Positions 25,025 through 31,690 of a stretch of DNA of 64,000 nt are shown here, one piece after another (positions within the stretch are counted from its first letter, which is position 1; every line of letters starts with the position of its first letter). The notes beneath the pieces were generated by a model. The model was not told where the DNA came from and searched no databases. It saw only the letters and a program-made list of their open reading frames with translations. The stretch spans positions 1-64,000 of the forward strand of contig WQZP01000006.1 of NCBI GenBank assembly GCA_009780675.1, read 5' to 3'. This DNA is from Spirochaetaceae bacterium (lineage in GTDB: Bacteria > Spirochaetota > Spirochaetia > CADAEX01). Made by a program: the position numbers and the translations under genes.

Positions 25025-25714
25025 CTACCACCCGCTTACAATTTTTCTTTGCTCTTCCAATACTGTTTTGTAATCAAGCTGCCCCTCTGCTGTACAGCTT
25101 TTCATATCATGGCTTGCATAGGTGAAAAAACTCCCAACTGCTTCTGACAAAATTCTGGCTCTGCCCCCATGCTCACCCATTCCTGCTATAACTATTTTTA
25201 TAGCGTTATAATAATCAGGTATACTTAATAGCCTTTCAACATCTGCCGGGTCTTTTACTGTGCAGGCGATTTTTACAATATCAGCGCCTTTGTCCAGAGC
25301 CTGGACTATTACTTTATCAAGGATGTCAAGAGAAGGGGTTTCTTCATAGTTGTGATACGAAATTATAAATTGCCGGCCATTATTCACGCAAAGCGATCTT
25401 GCGGAAGAAATAAATTCAATACTTTCGTTTATATCAATATCAACATAGGCTGCGCCTGATTCTACTGCTGTTTTTAATACTGAAAGACGCTTTGCGTCAG
25501 TATCCGCATCCGCATCCGCATTCGCGTTCGCATTGGGAGCATCCTTTTTTCTATATGTTGCAATAAGATTTTTATGAGAAGAAAATATTTTTTCAGTAAT
25601 TTTATTATCAACTGTTTCAAGCAGATCAAGCCTCACTTCTGCAAAATCATACAAAGATGCCACTTTAATTGCATTTTTATAATCTTTTTCACCGACCGAT
25701 ACACATATCATCAA
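25025..25714 (-). CDS. aroD: 3-dehydroquinate dehydratase, type I
   Basis: 229 residues. Step three, forming 3-dehydroshikimate. Class I features: FAEVRLDLLE, LIATYR, AYVDIDI, the catalytic His in FIISYHNYEETP, the Schiff-base Lys in GADIVKIACTVKDPADVERLL, IAGMGEHGGRARIL and GSFFTYASHD, with a C-terminal EGQL. Between IATYRKKD and the next helix it carries an insert of alternating Asn-Ala and Asp-Ala pairs encoded by a hexanucleotide repeat (about 25500-25540). Two adjacent ATGs at 25714/25711 both fit. It overlaps aroB by 26 bases. Confidence 0.93.
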   Translation of the reverse strand: MMICVSVGEKDYKNAIKVASLYDFAEVRLDLLETVDNKITEKIFSSHKNLIATYRKKDAPNANANADADADTDAKRLSVLKTAVESGAAYVDIDINESIEFISSARSLCVNNGRQFIISYHNYEETPSLDILDKVIVQALDKGADIVKIACTVKDPADVERLLSIPDYYNAIKIVIAGMGEHGGRARILSEAVGSFFTYASHDMKSCTAEGQLDYKTVLEEQRKIVSGW

Positions 25715-26771
25715 TAGCCTCCATAACTGTTTTTAGTTTTATGCTGGATATAAAAACATCTCCAATATTTTTTATAAATATAAAATCTATGTTATCTCCC
25801 TTTTTTTTCTTGTCATGAGAAAGCGCTTCTTTTATTTTATCTCTTTTGCTTTTTATTTCCAAAGGAACACCTGTAAGCTCAAGTAAGGACGTTATTTTTC
25901 TATTTTCTTCAATATCTAGAAATCCTTCTCGTGTTGATAAATCACTTGCAAATTTTATCCCTTTAATTACAGCAGCTCCATGCGGAATATTTTCTGTAAT
26001 TTCTATAGCATGACCCAAAGTGTGACCAAGATTTAAAATTTTGCGCAAGCCTGCTTCTTTTTCATCTTTCTCCACTATATCTGCCTTGATTATAAGAGAT
26101 TCCTCAATGAAATAAGATAAAAGACTATTTACCTCGCTGCAAGGCAGGGCATTGTCCTGCAGGCGGTTTTCTTTGAATTTAGAAATAACAGAGCTTAGAT
26201 TATCAGCCAAAAGATCAAAAAAACCTTTTCCGGAAATTATAGAGTATTTGATTATTTCCCCTATCCCGCTTATAAACTCTTTTATATCAAGAGTTTTCAA
26301 AGTATCAAGATCAATAATTATAAAATCAGGCTGGGAAAAAGTCCCTATAATATTTTTGATCCCCATAAAATTGACGCCATTTTTTCCGCCAATACCTGCA
26401 TCTACCTGGGCAAGCAGGGTTGTTGAAACAAATCCATACCTTACCCCTCTTAAGAAAGTGGAAGCAACAAATCCTGTAATATCAGTAACAACACCGCCGC
26501 CTATGCCAACAATAAAACTGTGTCGGTCGCAGGAGAATCCCAGAAGTTTTTCATAAATTTTCGCAACAGTTTCAATATTTTTGCTTTCCTCGCTGCCTTC
26601 TATAGTTATTGTTTTAAAATTACTAAAACTATTGCCATAAAGGTGCGCTATATTGTTATCTGTAATAATAACTGTTTTATCAATGTTGCAGTATTTATGG
26701 AGATTTTCCAGTTTTTCATTGATTAATAATCTGCTTTCCCCTGATTTGGCAGTTACTTTAATTGTTTTCAT
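25689..26771 (-). CDS. aroB: 3-dehydroquinate synthase
   Basis: 360 residues. Step two: DAHP to 3-dehydroquinate with NAD and a divalent metal. Motifs: VIITDNNIAHLYG, FIVGIGGGVVTDITGFVASTFLRGVRYGFVSTTLLAQVDAGIGGKNGVN, GEIIKYSIISG with the metal Glu and following Lys, and LNLGHTLGHAIE plus IPHGAAVIKG giving the metal His residues. The family's usual GKTGVN is GKNGVN here, a conservative change. It begins 2 bases after the DAHP synthase stop. Confidence 0.94.
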   Translation of the reverse strand: MKTIKVTAKSGESRLLINEKLENLHKYCNIDKTVIITDNNIAHLYGNSFSNFKTITIEGSEESKNIETVAKIYEKLLGFSCDRHSFIVGIGGGVVTDITGFVASTFLRGVRYGFVSTTLLAQVDAGIGGKNGVNFMGIKNIIGTFSQPDFIIIDLDTLKTLDIKEFISGIGEIIKYSIISGKGFFDLLADNLSSVISKFKENRLQDNALPCSEVNSLLSYFIEESLIIKADIVEKDEKEAGLRKILNLGHTLGHAIEITENIPHGAAVIKGIKFASDLSTREGFLDIEENRKITSLLELTGVPLEIKSKRDKIKEALSHDKKKKGDNIDFIFIKNIGDVFISSIKLKTVMEAIDDMCIGR

Positions 26772-26773
26772 TT

Positions 26774-27604
26774 TTATCCAATATCTTCTACAACTATGGT
26801 GTCATAGCTTTGTTTTAACTTCTTTATTTTGTGCATGATTTTTGCGAAATCTTCCGGACTAAGCTGCTGATCTGCGTCGCTCATGGCTTTTTCTGGCTCA
26901 ATATGGACCTCAAGCATAATACCATCAGCCCCTGCGAAAATAGAGGCATAAGTCATGGATTCTATGAGGCTTAACTTTCCTGTTCCGTGCGAAGGGTCAA
27001 CAAAAACAGGGAGATGCGTTACTTCTTTCGCTGCAGGGACAATGCTGAGGTCAAGTGTGTTTCTGGTATATGTCTCAAATGTTCTTATTCCCCTCTCGCA
27101 CAGAATAACATTCGGGTTCCCTTCTGCAAGTATGTATTCTGCGCAGTTAAGCCATTCAGAAAGGGTCGAGTGTACCCCTCTTTTTAAAAGTATGGGCTTT
27201 TTTGACTTTCCTGCTTCTTTTAAAAGGGGGAAGTTTTGCATATTTCTGGCGCCTATCTGGATAACATCAGCATATTCACATACCCATGAGACAGCCCTTG
27301 CATCTACAACTTCGGTAACTATTGGCAATCCAGTCTCTTTACGGGCGTTTTCAAGGATTTTGAGCCCTTTTATTCCCAATCCCTGAAAAGTATACGGAGA
27401 TGTTCTTGGTTTAAAAGCGCCGCCCCTTAGCATATCTGCGCCTGCTTTTTTTACTGCTATTGCTGTTTTTATGGTTTGCTCTTCTGATTCAACGCTGCAT
27501 GGGCCTGCTATAACGACAAGATCTTTGCCAACTTGTATACCATTTATATCAACAATAGTACGTTTTTTCTCTTTACCAATTCTTGCAAGCTTTAAATCTT
27601 CCAT
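26774..27604 (-). CDS. aroF: DAHP synthase (3-deoxy-7-phosphoheptulonate synthase), first gene of the aro operon
   Basis: 276 residues. Step one: PEP plus erythrose 4-phosphate. It is the KDO8P-synthase-like type: VVIAGPCSVESEEQTIKTAIAVKKAGADMLRGGAFKPRTSPYTFQG, IQIGARNMQNFPLLKEAGK, LLKRGVHSTLSEWLNCAEYI, LCERGIRTF, VFVDPSHGTGK and DGIMLEVH. It lacks the regulatory chorismate-mutase or ferredoxin-like domain found in relatives, so feedback control may be at transcription through the leader upstream. The ATG has AGGAGA 7 bases before it. Confidence 0.94.
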   Translation of the reverse strand: MEDLKLARIGKEKKRTIVDINGIQVGKDLVVIAGPCSVESEEQTIKTAIAVKKAGADMLRGGAFKPRTSPYTFQGLGIKGLKILENARKETGLPIVTEVVDARAVSWVCEYADVIQIGARNMQNFPLLKEAGKSKKPILLKRGVHSTLSEWLNCAEYILAEGNPNVILCERGIRTFETYTRNTLDLSIVPAAKEVTHLPVFVDPSHGTGKLSLIESMTYASIFAGADGIMLEVHIEPEKAMSDADQQLSPEDFAKIMHKIKKLKQSYDTIVVEDIG

Positions 27605-27719
27605 GAATATTTCTCCTGATATTACTTTTTCTCAAAATTCACACCAACAATACAAGCAACGGCTTAAATTGCGCATTGCGTATAATCAATATGCCTCGCT
27701 CTAACGGACAGTATGGATT

Positions 27720-27747
27720 GTCAGCAGGCTTTATTGAACCCGCTGAC
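27720..27747 (-). other. Hairpin in the aro leader downstream of the attenuator
   Basis: GTCAGC-GG/CC-GCTGAC arms with one mismatch and an 11-base loop, between the attenuator and the DAHP synthase start. It would be present only in read-through mRNA and could protect its new 5' region. Confidence 0.5.
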
Positions 27748-27750
27748 GGA

Positions 27751-27784
27751 ATAAAAAAGCCGTGACCTTGTGATCACGGCTCTT
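27751..27784 (-). terminator. Transcription attenuator of the aro operon
   Basis: On the minus strand AGCCGTGA (27781-27774), loop of 8, TCACGGCT (27765-27758), then TTTTTT. There is no minus-strand gene upstream to terminate, since the upstream genes are on the plus strand. AAGAGCC (27784-27778) overlaps the 5' arm and can pair with GGaCUCUU (27822-27815) at the end of the leader peptide reading frame, giving a competing antiterminator. Confidence 0.85.
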
Positions 27785-27805
27785 AATAGACCTGTGTCAA
27801 AGGTA

Positions 27806-27862
27806 TCACAATCCAAGAGTCCTATAAAAAAAATAAAAATATTTGCTGTTTTTAATAATCAT
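27806..27862 (-). CDS. Aromatic leader peptide of the aro operon (18 aa)
   Basis: ATG at 27862 with CGGA about 7 bases upstream opens an 18-codon frame: MIIKNSK, then Tyr-Phe-Tyr-Phe-Phe-Tyr, then RTLGL and TGA at 27808-27806. Six consecutive Phe/Tyr codons just before an antiterminator/terminator pair is the hallmark of ribosome-mediated attenuation (as in pheA, pheST and trp leaders). A ribosome stalled on these codons leaves GGaCUCUU free to pair; one that reaches the stop covers it and lets the terminator fold. It lacks Trp codons, fitting control by Phe and Tyr. Confidence 0.85.
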   Translation of the reverse strand: MIIKNSKYFYFFYRTLGL

Positions 27863-27883
27863 AAAAAAATTCCGTTGTATTCT

Positions 27884-27912
27884 CATATAATATTTTTATT
27901 TTTTTTTGTCAA
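27884..27912 (-). promoter_or_regulatory. Promoter of the aro operon
   Basis: Perfect TTGACA (27912-27907), spacer of 17 A/T-rich bases, TATATG (27889-27884). Predicted start near 27877, giving a leader of about 270 bases. A divergent promoter for the histone-like gene must overlap this region. Confidence 0.7.
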
Positions 27913-28010
27913 TACAAAATGAATAATGCTTGTATAAAAAATAACTATCTTTTATTTTATTCTTCGTATATAATATCTATACATTATAGAAAATTAAAGA
28001 GGGTAGATAC

Positions 28011-28703
28011 ATGGCTAAAAAAGCAACTTCAACTAAAAAGGCAGCGCCAGCTAAAAAAGCAGCTCCAGTCAAAAAGGCAGCGCCAGCAAAAAAGGCGGCT
28101 CCAGTTAAAAAAGCAGCGCCAGCAAAAAAGGCAGCTCCAGCTAAAAAAGCAGCGCCAGCTAAAAAGGCAGCTCCGGAAATCAAAATGTCCGAAGAGATGA
28201 AAAAGCTTTTACAAAAAGGGACTATTGACGCTTACGTTGATTATTCTATTAAAAGTTCTCTGACTCCTGCAGAAAAAAGATTTGTTACGCGCAAATGGCT
28301 GGATAAGACAGGATTAACGATTGAGGATATCAACTACACAAGAAACAGGCATCCTTACTGGAAAAAAGTAAAAATGAACGGCGCTGCTGAACGCAGAAAA
28401 ACAAGAATGGAGAAGTATGATTTCAGCGGAGGAGCTCATAAAAAATGGGAAAAAGAAGAACTTCTTGAGTTTATCGACCTTAATCCTAAACATGCTGATT
28501 TTGAGTTGGCAGAGATCTTCAAATGCTCAATACCATCAGTACAAGGGATAAGAAGGCTTTATAACCTCGCTTCAAAAATTCTTGAGTTTGAAGGGAAAAA
28601 GAAAGCAAAGCCAGCAATGCATCAATTAATGCTTATAAATGAAAAAGCATTAAGAGAAATGTACAAAAAAATGAATCCAGCAGCTGGAAAAAAGAAAAAA
28701 TAG
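28011..28703 (+). CDS. Histone H1-like protein with AAPAKK repeats and C-terminal domain
   Basis: 230 residues. The first 55 residues are tandem AAPAKK/AAPVKK units like the tails of eukaryotic H1 and bacterial HC2-type proteins, presumably binding DNA by charge. The remainder is a folded basic domain: MSEEMKKLLQKGTIDAYVDYSI, TPAEKRFVTRKWLDKTGLTIEDINYTRNRHPYWKK, KWEKEELLEFIDLNPKHADFELAEIFKCSIPSVQGIRRLY, which looks like a helix-turn-helix (ELAEIFKCSIPSVQGIRR). So it may be a nucleoid or regulatory DNA-binding protein. GAGGG precedes the ATG. It is divergent from the aro leader. Confidence 0.75.
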   Translation: MAKKATSTKKAAPAKKAAPVKKAAPAKKAAPVKKAAPAKKAAPAKKAAPAKKAAPEIKMSEEMKKLLQKGTIDAYVDYSIKSSLTPAEKRFVTRKWLDKTGLTIEDINYTRNRHPYWKKVKMNGAAERRKTRMEKYDFSGGAHKKWEKEELLEFIDLNPKHADFELAEIFKCSIPSVQGIRRLYNLASKILEFEGKKKAKPAMHQLMLINEKALREMYKKMNPAAGKKKK

Positions 28704-28768
28704 TATTTTTTTGTCGGTATAAGCCATAATCATAACTCTAATTTGTACTCCCTCAATATTATATAATA

Positions 28769-28820
28769 GCTATTTGGGACAGGCACTAAAATGAATTTAA
28801 ACTGCCTGTAACTAAATAGC
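28769..28820 (+). other. Two-tier stem-loop downstream of the histone-like gene
   Basis: Outer GCTATTT (28769-28775) with AAATAGC (28814-28820), inner ACAGGCA (28779-28785) with TGCCTGT (28803-28809). No T-run follows. Candidate small structured RNA, operator or 3'-end element. Confidence 0.5.
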
Positions 28821-28881
28821 GTTATAAAGTGCTTATGTAGTAGTATAAATCAGGCTTTTTAGGTACTATGCTATAAAAATC

Positions 28882-28930
28882 AACAATTCTGCTCTGAATT
28901 GTTGTCCCGAATTTGTACGGTAAACAATTC
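28882..28930 (+). promoter_or_regulatory. Possible mutually exclusive hairpins before a ribosome-binding site
   Basis: GAATTGTT (28896-28903) can pair with AACAATTC at 28882-28889 or with an identical AACAATTC at 28923-28930, the latter ending 3 bases before the AGGAG of the nucleotidyltransferase gene. This is the geometry of a translational switch, unproven. Confidence 0.4.
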
Positions 28931-28943
28931 CTCAGGAGAAATT

Positions 28944-29663
28944 ATGAAAATCAATAATCCCAAAGAAGTAACAGAGAAAAATATTTTTCCCTGCATAAAG
29001 GAGTGTTTTAAAGATAACCTAAAGTCTGTAATAATTTATGGCAGCGCTGTCTCTGATTCATTTGATATTACATCATCTGATATAAATATACTCATCCTGC
29101 TTGATAAAAATAGCGCTGAGTCTTTTATAGAATTTGGTAAAAAGTCGAAAAAAATTGCTAAAAAATACAGATTCTCGATTCTTATATTAACTTTTGAAGA
29201 ATTTATTAATTCTGCAGATGTTTTTCCAATGGAATACTATGATATATATGACCACCATGTAGTTATCTATGGTGAACACATAGAAGGTAAACTTGAATTA
29301 ACTTCCAATAATTTGCGGCATGAACTTGAAGAGGGGCTTAGGGGGTTTTCAAACCGTTTCAGGCAGGCAATTATACAATCTAACGGAAATAGCAGGTTTT
29401 TAAAACAAAGTATAAAAGTAGCTCCCGGAGTTATTAAAGCTTCTATGAGAGCTGCGTTGCGGCTAAAAGGGGTAGAGGTAAAAAATCTTACAGATAAAAA
29501 GATGATTTTTACCAAGATCGAAGAAGAATACAGTGTTGATATGTCTGTTTTTTCAGAAAATCCTGATAAGCTTAAATATCAGGATTTGGTTTCTATTATA
29601 GCAAAAATACTTGAAATAATTGATAACATAAATGTACAAATCGATAAACTTCCGAGCAGGTAA
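28944..29663 (+). CDS. Nucleotidyltransferase-domain protein
   Basis: About 239 residues from ATG 28944, which follows AGGAGA; the frame is open further upstream without a ribosome-binding site. The N-terminal half has the pol-beta-like signature VIIYGSAVSDSFDITSSDINILILL, with GS and the D-x-N metal/strand motif, as in MNT-type enzymes. The C-terminal half is helical (LEEGLRGFSNRFRQAIIQS, APGVIKASMRAALRLKG), reminiscent of a HEPN-like partner domain in one chain. Substrate unknown. The next gene starts 3 bases after the stop. Confidence 0.75.
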   Translation: MKINNPKEVTEKNIFPCIKECFKDNLKSVIIYGSAVSDSFDITSSDINILILLDKNSAESFIEFGKKSKKIAKKYRFSILILTFEEFINSADVFPMEYYDIYDHHVVIYGEHIEGKLELTSNNLRHELEEGLRGFSNRFRQAIIQSNGNSRFLKQSIKVAPGVIKASMRAALRLKGVEVKNLTDKKMIFTKIEEEYSVDMSVFSENPDKLKYQDLVSIIAKILEIIDNINVQIDKLPSR

Positions 29664-29666
29664 CAG

Positions 29667-30494
29667 ATGGTAAAAAGCAATAAAATAACTATTCCAGCGT
29701 ATAGCAAAACACTTGGTTTTCGGCTGGTTATAATAATTACAATATTTATACTGCAAGCTCTTTTTTTGCCAGCACAATCCGGTAATTTGCCAGCACCAAG
29801 GGGATTTGTTTCTGATTATGCTAACATTATAAATAGCAGAGATAGGCAAATTATTGAAGCTTTGGGAACAGAAGTAAGGCAGAAATCAGGCGCTGAAATC
29901 GCGCTATTAACCGTAACCTCAATAGAACCTTTTTCATCTATTGAAGAATTTGCAAATGAAGTTATGAGCAGATGGGGCATAGGCCAAAGAGGGGAAGACA
30001 ATGGAGTTCTTATTGTTTTAAGTACAGGCGAAAGAAGGATCAGAATAGAAGTTGGTTATGGTCTTGAAGGGGCAATACCAGATGGACTTGCTGGTTCTAT
30101 AATGGATAATCACATAATTCCTCATTTAAGAAATAATGATTTTAGTACTGGTTTAAGAATGGGATATGTTGCTGTAGTAGCTGCTGTTGCAAGGGAATAT
30201 AACTTTGAGATCACAGGAGAAGCTTTGGCAGCCCAGCGTCAGACTGGCCAGGGAGAAGCTGCTGGCTCATACCAGTTGTTGGGGTTGTTGCTGTTTTTTA
30301 TTCTGCTTTTTCTGCGCGGAGGAAGGTCTTTGTGGCTGCTGTTTTTTCTCCCCTCTGCAGGCAGAATGAGAAGGGGATTTGGAAGCGGATTTGGCGGAGG
30401 AACAAGTGGTTTTGGTGGTGGCGGATTCAGCGGAGGCTTTAGGGGATTTGGCGGCGGATTTTCCGGTGGCGGCGGAGCTTCAAGAATGTTTTAA
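29667..30494 (+). CDS. TPM domain (YgcG-like) membrane protein
   Basis: 275 residues: N-terminal signal or anchor (LVIIITIFILQALFLPAQS), then the TPM domain: LPAPRGFVSDYANIINSRDRQIIEALGTEVRQKSGAEIALLTV, NEVMSRWGIGQRGEDNGVLIVLSTGERRIRIEVGYGLEGAIPD. This is followed by a transmembrane helix (LGLLLFFILLFLRGG) and a Gly/Phe-rich tail ending GGGFSGGGGASRMF. TPM proteins are linked to envelope stress and photosystem repair in other lineages; the LemA gene downstream is the usual neighbour. Confidence 0.9.
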   Translation: MVKSNKITIPAYSKTLGFRLVIIITIFILQALFLPAQSGNLPAPRGFVSDYANIINSRDRQIIEALGTEVRQKSGAEIALLTVTSIEPFSSIEEFANEVMSRWGIGQRGEDNGVLIVLSTGERRIRIEVGYGLEGAIPDGLAGSIMDNHIIPHLRNNDFSTGLRMGYVAVVAAVAREYNFEITGEALAAQRQTGQGEAAGSYQLLGLLLFFILLFLRGGRSLWLLFFLPSAGRMRRGFGSGFGGGTSGFGGGGFSGGFRGFGGGFSGGGGASRMF

Positions 30495-30595
30495 CTTAGC
30501 GACCACGCTGTTGCAATTGCGATGGGGTGGTCTACACGAAATACAGAAAGGTTTTGATTTAACAAAAAAATATATTTTATGGTGTATGGAGATTT

Positions 30596-31174
30596 ATGAT
30601 GAACAAAAAAGTTTTATGGATAGTTGTTCCCATAGCAATTATTGTAATAATAGTCTGGTCCTTGTTTTCATGGTATATAAACACAAGGAATCAGCTTATA
30701 CATCTTGAAGAAAACACTAATGCAGGATGGGCAGAAATCGATAATCAGCTTCAAAGAAGAAATGACCTTATTCCAAATCTTGTTGCAACTGTAAGGGGAT
30801 ATGCAGCTCATGAGCATGATATATTCACCAGCATAGCAGATGCGCGGTCAAGACTTATGGGCGCAGGTGGTGTTGCAGAGACAGCAGCAGCAAGCGGCCA
30901 GCTTGAAGGCGCTCTTTCAAGATTACTTATGATAGTTGAAAACTATCCTCAGCTTAAAGCAGACCAGAATTTTATAAGGCTTCAGGATGAACTTGCAGGT
31001 ACAGAAAACAGGCTTGCGGTTGCAAGAAGACGGTATAATGAAGGGGTGCGCGAATTTAACGCGAGGATAAGGTTTTTTCCCGCAAACATTATAGCAGGTC
31101 ACCTGGGGCTTGAGCGAAAACCTTATTTTGAAATTCCCGAAGCAGCAAGAGAAGCTCCGGTAGTAAGTTTTTAG
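30596..31174 (+). CDS. lemA: LemA family protein
   Basis: 192 residues. One N-terminal membrane helix (VLWIVVPIAIIVIIVWSLFSWYI) followed by the LemA core: NTNAGWAEIDNQLQRRNDLIPNLVATVRGYAAHE, LIVENYPQLKADQNFIRLQDELAGTENRLAVARRRYNEGVREFNARIRFFP, ending ERKPYFEIPEAA. Coiled helical bundle on the periplasmic or cytosolic face; exact function unknown. It follows the TPM gene by 101 bases, the classic LemA-TPM pairing. Two adjacent ATGs at 30596/30599. Confidence 0.93.
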   Translation: MMNKKVLWIVVPIAIIVIIVWSLFSWYINTRNQLIHLEENTNAGWAEIDNQLQRRNDLIPNLVATVRGYAAHEHDIFTSIADARSRLMGAGGVAETAAASGQLEGALSRLLMIVENYPQLKADQNFIRLQDELAGTENRLAVARRRYNEGVREFNARIRFFPANIIAGHLGLERKPYFEIPEAAREAPVVSF

Positions 31175-31314
31175 TTTTTATATAAAAGCTGCATACTGAA
31201 ATTATGCGGCTTTAAAAAATTTTGTCAAAAACAAAATGTAGCCCTGCGTCACTGTCATAACTAATGTCATGCATTATTTTTAAATTAGGTTTTTTATGCT
31301 AAATAGTACCACGA

Positions 31315-31488
31315 TTATGTAGCAATCACGGTATGTTTTTTTATGGTTTCTTGTAAAACCTTATTAATATCCTTATTTCCATTCAGGCATACTCTTAAAC
31401 GGGATTTATCTTCTTCTGTCAGAGGCATATCTTCCATTTTCATTGAGAAATCAATGTTTTCGATTATGTTTTCAATGTTTGTAGTCAT
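31315..31488 (-). CDS. Orphan VbhA-like antitoxin (57 aa)
   Basis: Translating the minus strand gives a 57-residue protein with GAGG 5 bases before its ATG: a short N-terminal helix (NIENIIENIDFSMKMED), then MPLTEEDKSRLRVCLNGNKDINKVLQETIKKHT. The latter matches my memory of the VbhA antitoxin domain, the inhibitory helix partner of Fic toxins (Ser/Thr-x-x-x-Glu/Asn-Gly inhibitory motif in related proteins). No Fic gene lies on either side (neighbours are a lipoprotein and LemA), so it is an orphan, possibly acting on a Fic protein elsewhere. Confidence 0.65.
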   Translation of the reverse strand: MTTNIENIIENIDFSMKMEDMPLTEEDKSRLRVCLNGNKDINKVLQETIKKHTVIAT

Positions 31489-31607
31489 AAAATCCTCAAA
31501 AAACTTAATTTCTCACTATTATATCATACTAAAACTATTTAGAAAATCTCCGTTTTGCCTCGTATAAAATCTAACACGGGCGTGGAAATAATTTATACAT
31601 AAATAAA

Positions 31608-31640
31608 AATGGGGCTGCTATTATTTATCGGGCAGCCCCA
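31608..31640 (-). terminator. Terminator of the minus-strand lipoprotein gene
   Basis: GGGGCTGC (31611-31618) / GCAGCCCC (31632-31639) with T-runs on the minus side (TTTTTATTT). The plus side also has TATTTTTT, so it may work both ways. Confidence 0.8.
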
Positions 31641-31690
31641 CTCATATTTTTTATTTAATACTTTTTCAGTCGCTATCGAAAAACTGCCCC

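Noticed and set aside
27768-27811. UUGUGAU/AUCACAA as the main antiterminator.
   Set aside because: The 7-base match is perfect, but it binds mostly the terminator loop and only one base of its 5' arm, so GGaCUCUU/AAGAGCC is the more credible competitor.
27720-27912. T-box riboswitch in the aro leader.
   Set aside because: No AGGGTGGNACCGCG-type T-box sequence or specifier stem is present; the leader peptide explains control better.
27858-28200. Alternative frames reading the histone-like repeats (for example a KRQRQLKKQ protein).
   Set aside because: They are out-of-frame readings of the same Lys/Ala/Pro repeat; the AAPAKK frame has the ribosome-binding site and a folded C-terminal domain.
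31343-31567. A 74-residue plus-strand frame.
   Set aside because: It is antisense to the VbhA-like gene, which has the better ribosome-binding site and family pattern.
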